This document shows, in pieces, positions 50,073-58,505 of a stretch of DNA of 64,000 nt. Position 1 is the stretch's first letter; each line of letters opens with the position of its first letter. The notes beneath the pieces were generated by a model. The model saw only the letters and a list, made by a program, of their open reading frames with translations. It was not told the DNA's origin and did not search any database. The position numbers and the translations under genes are program-made. Origin of the DNA: Palsa-461 sp963768185 (GTDB lineage Bacteria > Actinomycetota > Acidimicrobiia > Acidimicrobiales > RAAP-2); contig CAVYGS010000004.1 of the NCBI GenBank assembly GCA_963768185.1, positions 558,001 to 622,000 on the forward strand, in the 5' to 3' direction.

Positions 50073-51056
50073 ATGGCCTTCCCGGAGCGGCGTATGCGCC
50101 GGCTTCGCACGACCCCCGCCCTCAGGCGGCTGGTCGCCGAGACCCGCCTGAGCGTCGACGACCTGGTGGCGCCGCTCTTCGTGCGCGAGGGGATCGCTGA
50201 GCCGGTCGCGATCCACTCGATGCCGGGCCACGCGCAGCACACGGTGCCCTCCCTGCTCGTCGAGGCGAAGCGCCTGTGCGCGCTGGGCGTGCCCGCCCTG
50301 GTGGTCTTCGGCGTGCCGGCGGCCAAGGACCCGGTCGCGAGCGCCGCCAGCGACCCCGCCGGAATCGCCCAGGTGGCGCTGTCCGAGCTGCGCTCCTCGC
50401 TCGGCGATGAGGTCGTCCTCGTCGCCGACCTGTGCATGGACGAGTACACCGACCACGGCCACTGCGGCGTCGTCCGGGGCGACGGGACCGTCGACAACGA
50501 CGCCACGCTCGCGCGCTACAGCGAGATCGCCGTCGCCCAGGCCCGAGCGGGCGCGCACGTGGTCGCGCCGAGCGGGATGATGGACGGTCAGGTCGCCGCC
50601 ATCCGACACGCCCTCGACGAGGCCGGCTTCGTCGAGCTCCCGATCCTCGCCTATGCCGCGAAGTTCGCGTCGGCGCTGTACGGGCCGTTCCGCGACGCGG
50701 TCGACGTCACGATCGCCGGCGGGGGGGACCGCCGCGCCTATCAGGAGGACCCGGCCAACGCGCGCGAGGCGCTCGCCGAGATCGACCTGGACGTGGCCGA
50801 GGGCGCCGACATGATCATGGTGAAGCCTGCGATCACCAACCTCGACGTGATCAGCCAGGCCCGGGCCCGGGTGGACGTCCCGATCGCGGCCTACCAGGTG
50901 AGCGGCGAGTACGCGATGGTGAAGGCGGCGGCGGCGAACGGCTGGGTCGACGGGGCGGCGGTCGCCACCGAGCAGCTGCTCTCGATCAAGCGGGCCGGCG
51001 CCGACTTCATCCTCACCTACTTCGCCGGCGAGCTGGCCGAAGCCCTCGGTGGCTGA
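50073..51056 (+). CDS. hemB: Delta-aminolevulinic acid dehydratase (porphobilinogen synthase)
   Basis: A 327-residue enzyme. RMRRLRTTPALRRLVAETRL, DDLVAPLFVREGIAEPVAIH and SMPG are typical of the N terminus. LAYAAKFASALYGPFRDAVD and MIMVKPAITNLDVIS contain the two active-site Lys residues. The metal segment reads DLCMDEYTDHGHCGV: Cys-x-Asp-x7-Cys, a mixture of the zinc (three Cys) and magnesium (Asp) types. It condenses two 5-aminolevulinates. It starts 9 bases after cobA-hemD, and hemL begins inside its last codons. Confidence 0.95.
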   Translation: MAFPERRMRRLRTTPALRRLVAETRLSVDDLVAPLFVREGIAEPVAIHSMPGHAQHTVPSLLVEAKRLCALGVPALVVFGVPAAKDPVASAASDPAGIAQVALSELRSSLGDEVVLVADLCMDEYTDHGHCGVVRGDGTVDNDATLARYSEIAVAQARAGAHVVAPSGMMDGQVAAIRHALDEAGFVELPILAYAAKFASALYGPFRDAVDVTIAGGGDRRAYQEDPANAREALAEIDLDVAEGADMIMVKPAITNLDVISQARARVDVPIAAYQVSGEYAMVKAAAANGWVDGAAVATEQLLSIKRAGADFILTYFAGELAEALGG

Positions 51057-52356
51057 GGCGGGCGGAGGGCCGACCACCAACGAGGAGTGGTTCGCCCGGG
51101 CCCGGGGGGTGATCCCGGGCGGCGTCGACTCGCCGGTGCGGTCGTTCGCCTCGGTCGGCGGCACTCCCTTCACCGTCGTGCGCGGCGAGGGGCCCCATGT
51201 CTTCGACGTCGAGGGCACCCGCTATCTCGACCTCGTCCAGTCCTACGGCGCGGTGCTGCTGGGCCACGGGCACCCGGTCGTGATCGAGGCGATCACCAAG
51301 GCGGCCGCCCTGGGCACCACCTTCGGGATGCCGACGCCGGGCGAGGCCCTCCTCGCCGAGGACATCTGCGCGCGGGTGCCCGGCTGCGAACGGGTCCGGC
51401 TCGTGTCGTCGGGCACCGAGGCGGCGATGAGCGTGCTCCGCCTCGCCCGCGGGGTCACCGCACGCGACCGGATCGTGAAGTTCGACGGCTGCTACCACGG
51501 GCACGCCGACGCGCTGTTGGCCGGCGGCGGGAGCGGCGTCGCCATGCTCGGCCTGCCGGGCTCGGTGGGGGTGACCGCCGCAGCGGTGGCCGACACCGTC
51601 GTGGTGCCCTACAACGAGGTGCCCGAGCTCGACGACTCGGTGGCCTGCGTCATCGTCGAGCCCGTGGCCGCCAACATGAGCCTCGTGGCGCCCGAGGCCG
51701 GGTTCCTGGCGGGATTGCGGGCGGCCTGCGACGCGGTGGGTGCGCTGCTCGTGTTCGACGAGGTCATCAGCGGGTTCCGGCTCGGGTCGGGCGGGGCCAC
51801 CGAGCGGTACGGGGTGACGCCAGATCTGTTCTGCTTCGGCAAGGTCATCGGAGGCGGGCTCCCGGTCGGGGCCTTTGGCGGCCGGGCCGAGCTGACCGAG
51901 GCGCTGGCGCCCGGTGGGCCGGTGTACCAGGCCGGGACCCTGTCGGGGAACCCGCTCGCCACCGCGGCCGGACATGCCGTGCTCAGCCATGTGAGCGAGG
52001 ACGACTACCGCCGGCTCGCCGAGCGCGCTGGGCGTTTCGCGACGGGGCTCGCGGCGGCGATCGCCGGGGCGGGGCTGTCGGTGTGGACGGGCGCGGTCGG
52101 ACCGCTGGTCGGCCTGCTGGTCGGTCCCCCCGGCGAGAGCGGGCCGCCGCCGCGCAACCTGGAGGACGTCCGTGCCTGGGCGGCGTCGGACGCCTACCGC
52201 CGGCTGTTCCACGCGCTGTTGGCGCGCGGGGTCGCGCTAGCGCCCGGTCCCTACGAGGTGCTCTTCCCCGGGCTCGCGCACGACGACGGGCACCTGGACA
52301 CGGCGGTCGCGGCGGCGGGCGAGGCCGCGGCGGCGGTCGTCGCCGCCTGGGAGTAA
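51049..52356 (+). CDS. hemL: Glutamate-1-semialdehyde 2,1-aminomutase
   Basis: A 435-residue PLP enzyme from GTG 51049: WFARARGVIPGGVDSPVRSF, DVEGTRYLDLVQSYGAVLLG, VSSGTEAAMSVLRLARGVTA and RDRIVKFDGCYHGHADALL. LLVFDEVISGFRLGSGGATE binds PLP, and LFCFGKVIGGGLPVGAFGGR contains the Schiff-base Lys. It converts glutamate semialdehyde to 5-aminolevulinate, the step after HemA. An 8-base overlap with hemB shows coupling. It ends 4 bases before the convergent reductase gene. Confidence 0.95.
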   Translation: MAEAGGGPTTNEEWFARARGVIPGGVDSPVRSFASVGGTPFTVVRGEGPHVFDVEGTRYLDLVQSYGAVLLGHGHPVVIEAITKAAALGTTFGMPTPGEALLAEDICARVPGCERVRLVSSGTEAAMSVLRLARGVTARDRIVKFDGCYHGHADALLAGGGSGVAMLGLPGSVGVTAAAVADTVVVPYNEVPELDDSVACVIVEPVAANMSLVAPEAGFLAGLRAACDAVGALLVFDEVISGFRLGSGGATERYGVTPDLFCFGKVIGGGLPVGAFGGRAELTEALAPGGPVYQAGTLSGNPLATAAGHAVLSHVSEDDYRRLAERAGRFATGLAAAIAGAGLSVWTGAVGPLVGLLVGPPGESGPPPRNLEDVRAWAASDAYRRLFHALLARGVALAPGPYEVLFPGLAHDDGHLDTAVAAAGEAAAAVVAAWE

Positions 52357-52360
52357 GCGG

Positions 52361-53668
52361 TCAGGCCAAGATGCCGAAGCGCTGGAGCTTCTGGAGGACG
52401 CCGGCCATCTTGACCATGCCCTTGTAGCCGACCTCGGCCACCCCCGGGGTCTGGGGATGCATGAGGTTGGCCATGATCCGCATCAGCTGGGCCATGAACG
52501 CGCGCGAATGCATCCCGCTCGCCACGCACAGGCGCATCCGCGCCGGATCGCTGATCAGTCGGACGAACGCGCGCCCCACCCGGTAGTAGTCGCCGTAGGC
52601 GTCGTGGAGGTGCTGCTCGTAGGCCCCGAGGGAGTCGGACCCGCCGCCCGAGAGCGCCTCGGCCAGGTCGGACGCGGCCAGCCGGCCGGTCTCGTACGCG
52701 TAGGCGATGCCCTCGCCGTTGAACGGGTTGATGGACCCGCCGGCGTCGCCGATGACGATCGTGTTGGTGCCGGTCCGCGGGCCGACCCCCATGCCCATGG
52801 GGAGGCGGCCGCCGGTGGGCGCGCCGCAGGAGGTCTCCGGCGTGATCCCCCAGGACTTCGGCACCTGCGCGACGAACGCGTCCATGAGGCGAGCCGTGTT
52901 GAGGCCCTTCCATCGCTGGTCGGTCGACAGCAGGCCCACGCCGACGTTGACCCGCCCGTCGCCCAACGGGAACAGCCACCCGTAACCGGGGACGACGTCG
53001 CCGTTGGCGTCGCGGATATCGAGGTGGGACTCGATCAGCGGGTCGTCGTGGCGCTCGGAGCGGTAGTAGCCCCGCAGCGCCATGCCCTGGGGGTAGCCGC
53101 GGTCCCGCGCCGTCCCGAGCGCCCGCCCGAAACGCGAGTTCGCGCCGTCGGCGACGACGACGTAGCGGGCCCGGATCTCGGCCGGCTCCTTGTCCTTCTT
53201 GTGCGCGATCACGGCACCCTGGCAGTCGGACAAACGTCCCGGCTGGGCCGGGCCGTCCGGCGCCAGGGGCTCGAGGGCCTCGGTGCCCTGCAGCACGGTC
53301 GCGCCAGCCTTGGCGGCGCGCTCGCTGACCAGGGCGTCGAGGTCGTGCCGGGTGATCGTGTAGCCGTATCTCGGGAACCCCGGGACCGCCGGCCAGTCGA
53401 GCTCGAGGGTCCGCCCGAAGGCGACGGACCGCAGGCCCCGGTAGCGGTGGGCTCCGGCGAGCGAGTCCTCGAGGCCCATGTCGGCCAACTGGCGCACCGC
53501 TCGGGGGGTGAGCCCGTCGCCACAGGTCTTCTCGCGGGGGAACTCCTTTTTCTCGACCACGGCGACGTCCCAGCCCGCATCGGCCAGCCAGTACGCGCAC
53601 GAGGAGCCCGACGGGCCGCCGCCGATGACCAGCACGTCGTGGACGCGCTCGTCCCGGTCGACCATCAC
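52361..53668 (-). CDS. Geranylgeranyl reductase-family FAD-dependent oxidoreductase
   Basis: A 435-residue flavoprotein: DVLVIGGGPSGSSCAYWLAD is the dinucleotide-binding start, VVEKKEFPREKTCGDGLTPR the typical family motif, and YVVVADGANSRFGRALGTAR and TNTIVIGDAGGSINPFNGEG the FAD sites. Family members saturate isoprenoid chains of lipids or menaquinone. The position beside nuo, across a 4-base gap from hemL, suggests a role in quinone side-chain reduction (as MenJ), which is inference. It is divergent from nuoA; an 81-base space holds both promoters. Confidence 0.85.
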   Translation of the reverse strand: MMVDRDERVHDVLVIGGGPSGSSCAYWLADAGWDVAVVEKKEFPREKTCGDGLTPRAVRQLADMGLEDSLAGAHRYRGLRSVAFGRTLELDWPAVPGFPRYGYTITRHDLDALVSERAAKAGATVLQGTEALEPLAPDGPAQPGRLSDCQGAVIAHKKDKEPAEIRARYVVVADGANSRFGRALGTARDRGYPQGMALRGYYRSERHDDPLIESHLDIRDANGDVVPGYGWLFPLGDGRVNVGVGLLSTDQRWKGLNTARLMDAFVAQVPKSWGITPETSCGAPTGGRLPMGMGVGPRTGTNTIVIGDAGGSINPFNGEGIAYAYETGRLAASDLAEALSGGGSDSLGAYEQHLHDAYGDYYRVGRAFVRLISDPARMRLCVASGMHSRAFMAQLMRIMANLMHPQTPGVAEVGYKGMVKMAGVLQKLQRFGILA

Positions 53669-53749
53669 TCGATCGTAGGCCGCCGGACAATCTGCTCGTG
53701 TGCGCTCGATGTGCCCAGGTGAGGGGGGTCGTGGTAGACCGGGCGAAGC

Positions 53750-54206
53750 GTGGAACAGTACCTCCCGGTCTTCGCTCTTTTGGTCCTTGGGCTGCTCTTT
53801 GCCGCGGGATCCTTCGTTCGCGTCGTCGCAGCTCGGGCCGAGGAAGAAGCCCAGCGCGGCGAAGCTCGCGCCCTACGAGTGCGGGATCGTGCCCGACCGC
53901 GAGCCGCCTACCCGGTTCCCGGTGCGCTTCTACCTCATCGCGATGATCTTCATCATCTTCGACATCGAGATTGTCTTCCTCTATCCCTTCGCAGTCATCT
54001 TCAAGCAGCTGCACACCTTCGGACTCGTCGAGGTCCTGGTGTTCGCCGTCGTCGTGCTGATCTCGTTCCTGTACCTGGTGAGCAACGGGGCCTTGAGCTG
54101 GGGGCCGGCCAAGCGCCTGCGGTTGGGGATGCCGGGGCGGACCTCCGAGTCGACCATCGCCCGGGTCACGGCAGCGCCGTCGTCACCACCGGGCCAGGCC
54201 GCCTAG
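53750..54206 (+). CDS. nuoA: NADH-quinone oxidoreductase subunit A (one frame break)
   Basis: GTG 53750 starts EQYLPVFALLVLGLLFAAGS (first membrane helix). A +1 change near 53816 (FV, then ASSQLGPRKKPSAAKLAPYE) moves the frame; CGIVPDREPPTRFPVRFYLI, AMIFIIFDIEIVFLYPFAVI and VLVFAVVVLISFLYLV give the conserved Cys loop and the other two helices. About 151 residues. NuoA is part of the membrane arm near the quinone site. The extra T (GTTCG for GTCG) is most simply a sequencing insertion, because the rest is well conserved. Confidence 0.9.
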
Positions 54207-54214
54207 GGGCCGAC

Positions 54215-54778
54215 ATGGGTCTCGAGGACCTCCAGCACAACTTCCTGACGGGTCGGCTCGAGGACCTCGTGAAGTGGGCCCGCCGCAACAGCGTGTGGCC
54301 CGCCACCTTCGGTCTCGCGTGTTGCGCCATCGAGATGATGTCGGTCGGCGCTGCGGACTACGACATCAGTCGCCTCGGCATGGAGGTGTTCCGCGCCTCG
54401 CCGCGCCAGGCCGACCTCATGATCGTCGCCGGGCGCGTCTCGCAGAAGATGGCGCCGGTGCTCCGCCAGGTCTACGACCAGATGATGGAGCCCAAGTGGG
54501 TCATCTCGATGGGCGTCTGCGCGTCGACCGGGGGAATGTTCAACAACTACGCCATCGTCCAGGGGGTAGACCAGATCGTCCCGGTGGACGTGTACGCGCC
54601 GGGCTGTCCGCCGTCCCCCGAGACGCTGCTGCACGCGATCTTGACGCTGCACGAGCAGATCCGGACCGGCGCCATCACGCGTCGCCCGAAGCAGGTCGGC
54701 GTGGGGGAGCCGAAGGAGCCCGGCAAGGGCTGGCTCTTGGAGGACCCGGACGCCGTGCGTGTCGCCACGCCGCGATGA
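54215..54778 (+). CDS. nuoB: NADH-quinone oxidoreductase subunit B
   Basis: A 187-residue protein. TFGLACCAIEMMSVGAADYD, GVCASTGGMFNNYAIVQGVD and PVDVYAPGCPPSPETLLHAI give the four Cys ligands of cluster N2, the last cluster before quinone. LGMEVFRASPRQADLMIVAG and VSQKMAPVLRQVYDQM are typical. ATG 54215 follows nuoA by 8 bases. The stop overlaps nuoC's start (ATGA). Confidence 0.95.
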   Translation: MGLEDLQHNFLTGRLEDLVKWARRNSVWPATFGLACCAIEMMSVGAADYDISRLGMEVFRASPRQADLMIVAGRVSQKMAPVLRQVYDQMMEPKWVISMGVCASTGGMFNNYAIVQGVDQIVPVDVYAPGCPPSPETLLHAILTLHEQIRTGAITRRPKQVGVGEPKEPGKGWLLEDPDAVRVATPR

Positions 54779-55266
54779 CCGTCGAGCCCGCTGCGCACCC
54801 GGGGGCGCTGGCCACCCCGGCACCCGGTGGTGACGCGGTCGTCTTCGCGACGCCCGCCGACTATCACGATGTCGTCGCCGGGCTGAAGCGCGAGGGGTTC
54901 GAGATGTGCTCGGACCTGTGCGCCGTGGACTACCTGAGCCACCCGGGCCGTCGGGTCCCTGACGGGGTGGCCAAGGAGCGCTTCGAGGTGGTGGTCAACC
55001 TGCTCTCCCTCTCGGCGAAGCGGCGAGTGCGGGTGCGGGTGCAGGTTCCCGAGGCGGACCCGAGCGTCCCCACGCTGTTCGACCTGTACCCGGGCACCGA
55101 GGCGATGGAGCGCGAGGCCTACGACATGCACGGGATCGTCTTTCACGGCCACCCCGACCTCACGCGCATCTTGATGCCCGAGGACTGGGAGGGCCACCCG
55201 CTGCGCAAGGACTACGGGGTCGGCCGCGTGCCGGTCCAGTTCAAGGACGCACCGGGGCCCCGATGA
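54775..55266 (+). CDS. nuoC: NADH-quinone oxidoreductase subunit C
   Basis: A 163-residue protein. Its front part (FATPADYHDVVAGLKREGFE, MCSDLCAVDYL) and FEVVVNLLSLSAKRRVRVRV with PSVPTLFDLYPGTEAMEREA, YDMHGIVFHGHPDLTRILMP and EDWEGHPLRKDYGVGRVPVQ are the 30-kDa subunit signature. It lies in the peripheral arm next to NuoD. It ends with an ATGA overlap to nuoD. Confidence 0.95.
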   Translation: MTVEPAAHPGALATPAPGGDAVVFATPADYHDVVAGLKREGFEMCSDLCAVDYLSHPGRRVPDGVAKERFEVVVNLLSLSAKRRVRVRVQVPEADPSVPTLFDLYPGTEAMEREAYDMHGIVFHGHPDLTRILMPEDWEGHPLRKDYGVGRVPVQFKDAPGPR

Positions 55267-56608
55267 GCGACGACCGCCCTGAGTCGCCGCGTGCCGCCCC
55301 GGCCGTGGTCGCCGCGGGAGACCTCGGAGGGCCGCCAGGAGCTCGCCCCCAGGGCCTCGGCCGGGCTCGACCACAGCGTGGGCTCGGTGCTGCGGCTCCC
55401 CGAGGGCGCCCTCGACTCGGGCCAGATCGACATCGAGCGCGACGACGAGACGATGATCATCAACATGGGTCCGCAGCACCCCTCGACCCATGGGGTGCTG
55501 CGCCTCATGCTCGAGCTCGATGGCGAGACCGTGCTGCGGACCAAGCCGGTCGTCGGCTACCTGCACACCGGGATGGAGAAGACCGGCGAGGAGCTCACCT
55601 ACGTCCAGGGCGCGACCAACGTCACCCGCATGGACTACCTGTCCCCGCTGCACAACGAGTTGGTCTTCTCGCTCGCGACCGAGGCGCTCCTCGGGGTGCA
55701 GCTCCCGCCCCGGGCCATCTGGATCCGCATGTTGATGTGCGAACTGAACCGGGTCTCTTCGCACCTCATGTGGATGGCGACCAACGGGATGGACCTCGGC
55801 TCCACCTCGATGATGATCTACGGCTTCCGCGAGCGCGAGCTCGTGCTCGAGTTCTTCGAGAAGACGACCGGCCTGCGGATGAACCACAACTTCATCCGCC
55901 CCGGTGGCGTCGCGGCGGACCTGCCCGACGGCTGGGAGGACGACGTCGCCATCATCTGCGACACGGTGTCGGAGCGCACCTACGAATATGACGAGCTGCT
56001 GACCGGGCAGCCGATCTTCCGGGAGCGCACCGAGGCTGTCGGCAACATCACCGCCGAACAGGCCGTCGCCCTGTCGGCGACCGGGCCGATCCTGCGCTCG
56101 ACCGGGGTGCCGTGGGACCTGCGACCGCGCCATGCCCTACCTCGCCTACGACGAGGTCGAGTTCGACGTCATCGTGGGCACCTACGGCGACAACTTCGAC
56201 CGCTACTCGATCCGCCTGAACGAGATCCGGGAGTCCATCCGCATCATCCGCCAGATCCTGGAGAAGATGCCCCGCGGCGACTATCGGGTCCAGGACGCCA
56301 AGGTGACCCCGCCGCCGCGAAGGCGGATCGACGAATCGATGGAGGCGCTGATCCACCACTTCAAGGTGTTCACCGAGGGCTTCCGGGTCCCCGAGGGCGA
56401 GGTCTACGTCGCGGTCGAGTCGCCCCGGGGCGAGCTCGGCTGCTACCTGGTGTCCGACGGGACCTCCAAGCCCTACCGGATGCACATCCGGGGCCCGAGC
56501 TTCGTCAACCTGCAGACGCTGCCGACCATGCTGCGTGGCGGGCTCATCGCCGACGCGGTGGCGATCATCTCATCGGTCGACCCGGTCATGGGGGAGGTGG
56601 ACCGGTGA
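55263..56608 (+). CDS. nuoD: NADH-quinone oxidoreductase subunit D (one or two frame breaks)
   Basis: ATG 55263, overlapping the nuoC stop, starts MSDDRPESPRAAPAVVAAGD. A +1 near 55330 would join it to RQELAPRASAGLDHSVGSVL; alternatively translation starts at GTG 55291. TMIINMGPQHPSTHGVLRLM, GYLHTGMEKTGEELTYVQG, NVTRMDYLSPLHNELVFSLA and ELNRVSSHLMWMATNGMDLG are diagnostic. A clear +1 near 56124 (DLRRAMPYLAYDEV interrupted) moves the frame to IRESIRIIRQILEKMPRGDY and LKVP-type GPSFVNLQTLPTMLRGGLIA at the end. NuoD forms the quinone pocket. An inactive complex I is unlikely given intact neighbours. Confidence 0.9.
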
Positions 56609-57201
56609 GTCATTTCAACGCGGCCATGGCGGCGCGCGCCCGACAGCTCATTGCGCTGTACCCCGAGCCACGCTCGGCTCTGATCCCGCTCTGCCATCTG
56701 GCCCAGGAACAGGACGGCTGGCTGCGGCCCGAAGCAATGGCCGAGATCGCCGAGCTCGTCGGCGTCACCCCCGCCGAGGTGCGGGGCACCGCGACGTTCT
56801 ACGACATGCTCCACACCGAACCGGTCGGTCGCTACGTCGTCGCGGTCTGCACCAACATCGCCTGCATGCTCTCGGGTGGTGCCGAGATGCTCGAGCACGC
56901 CGAGGAGCGTCTCGGGGTCCGAGTCGGGTCGACGACCGACGACGGCATCTTCACGCTCGAGGAGTCCGAGTGCCTCGCCGACTGCGACTACCCGCCCTGC
57001 GTCCAGGTCAACCACCGCTTCGTGCGGACCACCACCCCCGAGCAGTTCGACCGGCTGATCGACGAGCTCTCGGCCGGTGGCCACGCCGAGGACATCCCCC
57101 ACCACGGGACCCTGGTGCGGGTGCGCCGCAGCGCAGGGCTCCGGGTCGACCCGGCCGAGATCGCGCACGAGCGCGCCGTGGCCGAGGAGCACGCGGGCTG
57201 A
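56605..57201 (+). CDS. nuoE: NADH-quinone oxidoreductase subunit E
   Basis: A 198-residue protein from GTG 56605, overlapping the nuoD stop. ALIPLCHLAQEQDGWLRPEA, ELVGVTPAEVRGTATFYDML and VAVCTNIACMLSGGAEMLEH with ESECLADCDYPPCVQVNHRF provide the C-x4-C and C-x3-C ligands of the 2Fe-2S cluster. It works with NuoF in NADH oxidation. Its stop TGA overlaps the first base of nuoF's ATG. Confidence 0.95.
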   Translation: MSHFNAAMAARARQLIALYPEPRSALIPLCHLAQEQDGWLRPEAMAEIAELVGVTPAEVRGTATFYDMLHTEPVGRYVVAVCTNIACMLSGGAEMLEHAEERLGVRVGSTTDDGIFTLEESECLADCDYPPCVQVNHRFVRTTTPEQFDRLIDELSAGGHAEDIPHHGTLVRVRRSAGLRVDPAEIAHERAVAEEHAG

Positions 57202-58505
57202 TGGCGGTCACCAACCCCACCAAGATCGTCACCGCTCGGCTCGGGTACGCGGACTCGCACACCCTCGAGCGCTACCTCGCGACCGGTGGCTACGAGGGCC
57301 TGCGCAAGGCCCTCACCATGACCCCGTCGGCGGTCGCCGCCGAGGTCGACGCGGCCAGCCTGCTCGGCCGGGGCGGGGCCGGGTTCCCGGCCGGCCGCAA
57401 GTGGTCGATGCTGAAGAAGGACCCGGTCACCTACCTCGTCGTGAACGGCGACGAGAGCGAGCCCGCGACCTTCAAGGACCACCTGCTCCTCGAACGCGAC
57501 CCGCACCAGATCCTGGAGGGCGTCATCATCTCCGCATATGCGTTGCAGGTGACCTGCGCCTTCGTCTACATCCGGGGCGAGTTCGCGCTCGGGCTCGAGC
57601 GGATGGAGGAGGCCCTGAACGACGCCTACCGCCACGGCGCGGTCGGCAAGAACATCTTCGGCTCGGGGTTCTCGATCGACGTCGTCGTCCACCCCGGGGC
57701 CGGCGCCTACATCTGCGGCGAGGAGACCGCGCTCTTGGAGTCGCTCGAGGGCAAGCGGGGGTTCCCGCGGATCAAGCCGCCCTACTTCCCGGCGGTGATC
57801 GGCCTCTACCGGCAGCCGACGGTCGTCAACAACGTCGAGACGATGGCGAACATCCCCTGGATCGTGGTGAACGGCGGGGCGGCCTTCGCTGCCATGGGGG
57901 AGGGCCGCTCGACCGGGACCCGGCTCTTCGCGCTCTCGGGCCACGTCAACCGGCCCGGGCCCTACGAGGTCGAGATGGTGAAGACGACCTTCCGCGACCT
58001 CATCTACGCGCCCGAGCTCGGGGGTGGCGTGCGCGACGGGCGGGACCTCAAGGCGTTCATCCCCGGCGGCGTCTCCGCGCCGTGGTTCGGGCCCGACCAG
58101 GTGGACCTGCCGCTCGGCCAGGACGAGGTTGGGCAGGCCGGCTCGATGCTCGGATCGGGGTCGGTGGTCGTCATGGACTCGACCACCTGTGTGGTCCGCG
58201 CCGCCTGGCGCATCACCAAGTTCTTCTTCCGCGAGTCCTGCGGCCAGTGCACGCCGTGCCGGGAGGGCGCGGGCTGGCTCGAGCGGATCCTGTACCGGAT
58301 CGAGCACGGCGGAGGCCGCGAGGAGGACCTCGACCTGCTCATGGACGTGTGCGACAACATCAGCCCCGGGATCCAGTGGCCGCCCCAGCAGACGACCATC
58401 TGCGTGCTCGGCCCCTCGATCCCGCCGTCGATCGCGGCCGGACTCCGGATGTTCAGAGACGAGTACCTCGTGCATGTGAAGGACGGCGGGTGCCCCTTTG
58501 ACTGA
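57201..58505 (+). CDS. nuoF: NADH-quinone oxidoreductase subunit F
   Basis: A 434-residue protein. LLGRGGAGFPAGRKWSMLKK binds NADH, VVNGDESEPATFKDHLLLER and GAGAYICGEETALLESLEGK FMN, and FRESCGQCTPCREGAGWLER the 4Fe-4S cluster N3. This is the NADH entry point of complex I. Length and motifs are normal. nuoG begins 8 bases before its stop. Confidence 0.95.
   Translation: MAVTNPTKIVTARLGYADSHTLERYLATGGYEGLRKALTMTPSAVAAEVDAASLLGRGGAGFPAGRKWSMLKKDPVTYLVVNGDESEPATFKDHLLLERDPHQILEGVIISAYALQVTCAFVYIRGEFALGLERMEEALNDAYRHGAVGKNIFGSGFSIDVVVHPGAGAYICGEETALLESLEGKRGFPRIKPPYFPAVIGLYRQPTVVNNVETMANIPWIVVNGGAAFAAMGEGRSTGTRLFALSGHVNRPGPYEVEMVKTTFRDLIYAPELGGGVRDGRDLKAFIPGGVSAPWFGPDQVDLPLGQDEVGQAGSMLGSGSVVVMDSTTCVVRAAWRITKFFFRESCGQCTPCREGAGWLERILYRIEHGGGREEDLDLLMDVCDNISPGIQWPPQQTTICVLGPSIPPSIAAGLRMFRDEYLVHVKDGGCPFD

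Noticed and set aside
54547..56133. Minus-strand open frame opposite nuoC/nuoD
   Set aside because: Shadow of conserved nuo genes; no start region or motif of its own.
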